From: Chitinivibrionales bacterium
Lineage (GTDB): Bacteria; Fibrobacterota; Chitinivibrionia; Chitinivibrionales; JANQEN01
NCBI GenBank assembly: GCA_030593665.1
Contig: JAUVGS010000039.1
Coordinates: 1-9,552 of the forward strand
Direction: 5' to 3'
Length of the DNA: 9,552 nt
The position numbers were made by a program, and so were the translations under genes. Of this stretch, positions 6,354 to 9,552 are shown piece after piece; the first letter of the stretch is position 1, and each line of letters opens with the position of its first letter. Under the pieces are notes generated by a model that did no database searches, had not been told where the DNA came from, and saw only the letters and a program-made list of their open reading frames with translations.

Positions 6354-7367
6354 ATGAATTCCCCTGAATTTCCTTCAGATGAGTATCGTTTTCTTGAAGA
6401 AATAAAGAAATATTGCAATTTTTCACCCGATGACCGCTATATACTGGGTATTGGTGACGATGCTGCAATTCGGTCATGTGATACAAACGAGCAGCTTGCT
6501 CTCACCGGTGATACACTAATCGAGAATGTCCATTTTTCACTTGAATATATGAGCCTTGAGGAGGTAGGGTATAAGGCTCTGGTAGCTAATATAAGCGATT
6601 GTGCCGCTATGGGTACGGTACCTGATTCAGCCCTTATACAGGTTGGTTTCCCTGAAAACAGTGAGAATATTGAAAAGAACATAACGATGTTATACAAAGG
6701 TTTTAATAAAGCGTGTATACAGTGGAAATTTCCTATAATAGGCGGTGATTTATCAAAAGGACCATGCTGGATAATAGCAGTTAGTATGATAGGAAGAAAA
6801 GAGTCTCAGGCAAGGGTTTTAATGAGAACGGGTGCTCTGGCTGGTGATGCTATCTGGGTGAGTGGAATACCCGGAAGAAGCGCTGCGGGACTTGCGGTGT
6901 TGCAAAAATGGGGACGTGAAACATATCCGGAAGAATACCGCGATCTGGTCGAAACCCATATCTCACCGCAGGCTCGAATTGATGTGGGCATGCAACTTGC
7001 CGATGACAAGGATGTGCATGCGGTTATTGACCTTTCTGATGGTATCTCCAGGGAATGTTACACACTTTGCCATGAAAACAAGGTAGGAATGCTGCTTAAC
7101 CCTCAGAAGGTATGCAATATCCCTGCAATTGAGGAACTTTCTGAAACACTGCAAATATCCTGGTATGAGTGGTTTTTATATGGCGGTGAAGATTATGAGC
7201 TGCTTTTTACTGCTTCTGAAGAGTTTGATTCTTCTTTTACTGAAAATGGAATCCGACTTTATAACATTGGATCAGTAACAGACAAGCAGAATGAAGTTTC
7301 CTTAATTGATTTTAATGATCGGTCTATAATAATTGAAAAAAAAGGCTGGGATCATTTGAAACAATAA
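6354..7367 (+). CDS. thiL: Thiamine-monophosphate kinase ThiL
   Basis: ThiL phosphorylates thiamine monophosphate with ATP to give thiamine diphosphate, the last step of cofactor synthesis in the cytoplasm. The 337-residue protein carries the family's metal- and nucleotide-binding signatures in order: GIGDDAA (32-38), TGDTLIENVHF (51-61), NISDCAAMG (79-87), GGDLSKG (130-136), IDLSDG (225-230) and GGEDYELLF (277-285). Length is typical and nothing is missing. The ATG at 6354 is chosen because it places the conserved core at the usual distance; no strong ribosome site precedes it. No other thiamine gene is in the window. ThiL and the neighbouring, divergently read SelD belong to the same PurM-like ATP-binding superfamily, but their signatures clearly separate them. 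Confidence 0.95.
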   Translation: MNSPEFPSDEYRFLEEIKKYCNFSPDDRYILGIGDDAAIRSCDTNEQLALTGDTLIENVHFSLEYMSLEEVGYKALVANISDCAAMGTVPDSALIQVGFPENSENIEKNITMLYKGFNKACIQWKFPIIGGDLSKGPCWIIAVSMIGRKESQARVLMRTGALAGDAIWVSGIPGRSAAGLAVLQKWGRETYPEEYRDLVETHISPQARIDVGMQLADDKDVHAVIDLSDGISRECYTLCHENKVGMLLNPQKVCNIPAIEELSETLQISWYEWFLYGGEDYELLFTASEEFDSSFTENGIRLYNIGSVTDKQNEVSLIDFNDRSIIIEKKGWDHLKQ

Positions 7368-7394
7368 ATTTACAAAGAAAGTATGTATTTTTAT

Positions 7395-7422
7395 TTAACT
7401 TTGCAATACACAATACTATAAT
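7395..7422 (+). promoter_or_regulatory. Candidate promoter for the GspE-family ATPase gene
   Basis: A perfect TATAAT at 7417-7422 has TTAACT (7395-7400, 4/6 match) 16 bases upstream. It lies in the 243-base gap after thiL and would give a leader of about 180 bases before the ATPase ATG, containing the repeat, hairpin and small frames listed separately. No terminator is seen after thiL, so read-through is also possible. Confidence 0.35.
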
Positions 7423-7462
7423 ATGAAAAGGATGTTTGGATATATATTGGTAACCGTTCACG

Positions 7463-7494
7463 GGTTCAAAGGTTCAAAGGTTCAAAGTTCAGGG
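7463..7494 (+). repeat. Tandem repeat of GGTTCAAA (3 exact copies plus partial)
   Basis: Exact octamers at 7463-7470, 7471-7478 and 7479-7486 are followed by a degenerating GTTCAGGG unit (7487-7494). It is a microsatellite-like tract in the leader of the ATPase gene. Copy number could vary between strains; any effect would be on leader length since it is non-coding. Confidence 0.8.
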
Positions 7495-7521
7495 CTCAGG
7501 GTTGAAATCCAAAATCTCGTG

Positions 7522-7547
7522 TCCTCCAAAGCTTTATTGAAGGAGGA
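7522..7547 (+). promoter_or_regulatory. Hairpin pairing TCCTCC with a strong Shine-Dalgarno
   Basis: TCCTCC (7522-7527) is perfectly complementary to GGAGGA (7542-7547), with a 14-base loop. The right arm is the only strong ribosome-binding sequence in the leader (AGGAGG at 7541-7546), twelve bases before the ATG of a tiny frame at 7559. When folded, the stem would hide this site. No T-run follows, so it is not a terminator. Confidence 0.4.
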
Positions 7548-7558
7548 AAAATTAAAGA

Positions 7559-7591
7559 ATGTTTACGAATTTTAAAATTATTCATCAATGA
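7559..7591 (+). CDS. Possible 10-residue leader peptide
   Basis: ATG at 7559 follows AGGAGG (7541-7546) by twelve bases and encodes MFTNFKIIHQ before TGA at 7589-7591. The stop overlaps the next ATG (7588) in an ATGA junction. It matches no family known to me. Its case rests on the ribosome site and on the chain of overlaps leading to the ATPase gene; a frame this short can be chance. Confidence 0.3.
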   Translation: MFTNFKIIHQ

Positions 7592-7614
7592 AAAGTGACA
7601 GATACTTGCTATGA
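7588..7614 (+). CDS. Possible 8-residue leader peptide coupled to the ATPase gene
   Basis: The frame encodes MKSDRYLL, starts inside the stop of the preceding tiny frame and ends with TGA at 7612-7614, which overlaps the ATPase ATG at 7611 in a second ATGA junction. It has no ribosome site of its own, so it would be translated only by re-initiation. Chance occurrence is possible. Confidence 0.25.
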   Translation: MKSDRYLL

Positions 7615-9509
7615 TGCAGCGCAGACGTAAGAAATTAGGTGAGATCCTGGTTGCCCAGGGTTTTATTGATGAACAGCAGCTCATGGAAGCTCTTGAAGAG
7701 CATAGAAAGACCGGTGCAACCCTGGGTTCTACATTGGTTAAAATGGGGTATATTGCTCAAGATGAACTTAACAGTGTGCTTGGCGAACAGATTCAGCTTA
7801 GTCAACGAAAAAGAATTGGTGAAGTACTTGTTGAACAGGGATTGATAGACGAAAGGCAGTTGCATGAAGGTTTAGAGGAACAGAAAAGGACCAAACGGCA
7901 GTTAGGACAGTGCCTTATCAAGCTTGGCTATATCTCCGAAAATAAACTGATCGATGTTCTCAGTGCACAGCTTGATGTACAACATGTCATGCTTGATAAT
8001 TTTACGTTTTCTCCCCGATTGCTTAATGAAGTCCCCGAGGAGATGGTTCGGAAATATAAGGCAATTCCCCTGTATGAGACGCATGGTATTATTACGGTTG
8101 CGATGGCTGATCCGACTAATCTTCGAACTATAGATCACCTGAAGTTTAAGACCGGCAAGGAAATTGAACCGGTTATTGCCTCAGATCGAAGCATCCTTGC
8201 TGCCATTGAACGGAACTATGCAATCGGTAACCTGGAGCAGATGAGTGATATCTTCGCCGATGTACAAATCGGTGATGATTTGGAGGTGCTCGCGGATGCG
8301 GATGAAGGAGAGGCGCTGACCGATGAAGAGGGACAGCAGGTCATTAAGATTGTTAATCTTATTGTCAACCAGGCTGTCGCTGCGGAGGCCTCCGACATCC
8401 ATATTGAGCCGATGGAACGGTACTATCGGCTGCGGTACCGTGTGGATGGTGAACTGGCTGAGCAGAACCCGATTCCATTGCAGTTACGTGCCCAGATTGT
8501 ATCCCGTATGAAAATTATGGCTGGTATGGATATTGCCGAGAAACGAAAACCGCATGACGGGCATTTTCAGATTCGTTATCAGGGGAGGCAGATTGATTTG
8601 CGTGTGTCAACATTCCCTGCAATGACCCGCGGACGTGGGGTCAATGAAAAAGTAGTACTTCGAATTATAGACCAGGAAGGAATGATGCTGGCCCTTGATC
8701 AACTGGGATTTCTGCCGCATACCCTGGATCTCTTTGATCGGTTAGTCCGCCTGCCTGATGGTATTCTACTGGTAACGGGACCAACGGGGAGTGGGAAGAG
8801 TTCAACCTTGTATGCGGTTTTGCATCGCATCAATGTTTTTTATGCGAATAAAAAGAATATTGTGACCATGGAGGATCCGATTGAAAACAACATGGATGGT
8901 ATCAATCAGGGGCAGATAAACCCGAAAGCCGGCTTTACTTTTGCTGCCGGCATGCGCTCCCTCCTTCGTCAGGACCCGGATATCATCATGGTTGGTGAAA
9001 TGCGCGATACCGAAACCTGTCAAATGGCAGTACAGGCGGCGCTTACCGGTCATTTAGTATTTTCAACTCTTCATACAAATGATTCGGCAAGTGCATTTAC
9101 CCGTCTCTTTGATATGGGAGTGGAACCCTACCTGATTGCGTCAACGATAAAGGGAATTCTTGCACAGCGTCTCGTACGGAAAATCTGTGGTAAGTGTAAA
9201 GAGGAATATGTCCCTGAAGCTTCCCTGCTTCAAAGGACCGGTTTGAAGCCGGGGGTTAAAATGTTTCGGGGAAAAGGGTGTCATTTCTGTGAGAATACCG
9301 GATACCGTGGGCGAATAGGTGTTTTTGAACTCCTGGTTCCTGATCAAAAGGTGGAAGGGATGGTAATCGGACGAAGCTCATCGGATGAAATCAAACAGTA
9401 CTGTCTTCAAAAGGGAGGGTTTGATACTCTCAGGCGTGACGGTCTTCGTAAGGTACTTAGTGGATTAACAACACTTGAGCAGGTATTGGGAGCTTCACAG
9501 GATGACTGA
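7611..9509 (+). CDS. gspE: GspE/PulE (PilB)-family assembly ATPase with duplicated N-terminal domain
   Basis: This cytoplasmic ring ATPase drives a type II secretion or type IV pilus machine. In its 632 residues, two similar MshEN-like N-terminal units (about 5-60 and 66-121: KLGEILVAQGFID... and RIGEVLVEQGLID...) precede the E-domain. Then come SDIHIEP (261-267), Walker A GPTGSGKS (390-397), Asp-box EDPIE (421-425), Walker B DPDIIMVGEMRD (455-466), His-box LHTND (487-491) and a zinc site made of CGKC (526-529) and CHFC (557-560). Characterised MshEN domains bind cyclic-di-GMP, so second-messenger control is plausible. The core (MEDPIE, GVEPYLIAS, GYRGRIGVFELL) is closer to GspE than to PilB by memory, but the machine cannot be settled without neighbours. 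ATG 7611 (or 7614) is used although no Shine-Dalgarno precedes it; translation may be coupled to the upstream tiny frames. It overlaps the next gene by 8 bases. Confidence 0.93.
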   Translation: MMQRRRKKLGEILVAQGFIDEQQLMEALEEHRKTGATLGSTLVKMGYIAQDELNSVLGEQIQLSQRKRIGEVLVEQGLIDERQLHEGLEEQKRTKRQLGQCLIKLGYISENKLIDVLSAQLDVQHVMLDNFTFSPRLLNEVPEEMVRKYKAIPLYETHGIITVAMADPTNLRTIDHLKFKTGKEIEPVIASDRSILAAIERNYAIGNLEQMSDIFADVQIGDDLEVLADADEGEALTDEEGQQVIKIVNLIVNQAVAAEASDIHIEPMERYYRLRYRVDGELAEQNPIPLQLRAQIVSRMKIMAGMDIAEKRKPHDGHFQIRYQGRQIDLRVSTFPAMTRGRGVNEKVVLRIIDQEGMMLALDQLGFLPHTLDLFDRLVRLPDGILLVTGPTGSGKSSTLYAVLHRINVFYANKKNIVTMEDPIENNMDGINQGQINPKAGFTFAAGMRSLLRQDPDIIMVGEMRDTETCQMAVQAALTGHLVFSTLHTNDSASAFTRLFDMGVEPYLIASTIKGILAQRLVRKICGKCKEEYVPEASLLQRTGLKPGVKMFRGKGCHFCENTGYRGRIGVFELLVPDQKVEGMVIGRSSSDEIKQYCLQKGGFDTLRRDGLRKVLSGLTTLEQVLGASQDD

Positions 9510-9552
9510 TTTTTCTCCTTCACATTCATTTATTGATTCAATTATTCTTAAT
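9502..9552 (+). CDS. Start of a downstream gene (partial, cut by window end)
   Basis: An ATG at 9502 overlaps the end of the ATPase gene and is open to the window edge: MTDFSPSHSFIDSIILN, 17 codons. GGGAG at 9488-9492 lies nine bases before it, a better ribosome site than that of the ATPase gene itself, which supports a real coupled gene in the same operon. Too little is visible for identification. A second secretion/pilus component (for example a PilT-like or another ATPase) would fit the position, but this is a guess; the start does not look like GspF. Confidence 0.6.
   Translation, partial: MTDFSPSHSFIDSIILN

Overview
The window looks like a piece of chromosome from a diderm, probably anaerobic bacterium with moderate GC genes and AT-rich intergenic DNA. 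The evidence is a lipoprotein-type periplasmic binding protein for a TRAP transporter, a secretion/pilus ATPase of the GspE/PulE family, and a selenophosphate synthetase that itself needs selenocysteine, so the host must decode UGA as Sec. The binding protein's lipobox has Asn just before the Cys, a loose form tolerated in spirochaetes, but this is too little to name a phylum.

Layout, left to right. Bases 1-162 carry no gene but a dense inverted-repeat cluster built on a 14-base dyad. Bases 276-3271 (minus strand) are a two-gene TAXI-type TRAP transporter: the solute-binding lipoprotein is first, then a fused 4TM+12TM permease. A 507-base gene-free divergent region (3272-3778) with several dyads follows. 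An acyltransferase-3 membrane protein lies at 3779-5032 (plus). It converges with and overlaps, by 59 bases, selD on the minus strand (4974-6191). A short AT-rich region with overlapping divergent promoter candidates separates selD from thiL (6354-7367, plus). A 243-base leader with an 8-base tandem repeat, an SD-sequestering hairpin and two tiny overlapping reading frames precedes a GspE/PilB-type ATPase (7611-9509). The first 17 codons of a coupled downstream gene close the window.

The most important reading correction concerns selD. The catalytic position is an in-frame TGA (5976-5978, minus strand), followed at the expected distance by a bacterial SECIS-like hairpin. The true protein is 405 residues, starting at the ATG at 6191. 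Conventional ORF calling would split it into a short Cys-rich ORF and an N-terminally truncated SelD. The 5' part is a fused Cys-rich module (six Cys in the first 37 residues) that ordinary SelD lacks.

The genes do not form one pathway. The TRAP pair works together in organic-acid-type uptake. selD supplies selenophosphate for Sec synthesis, including for its own translation. thiL makes thiamine diphosphate and is a fold relative of SelD. The ATPase powers a type II secretion or type IV pilus machine whose other parts must lie outside the window.
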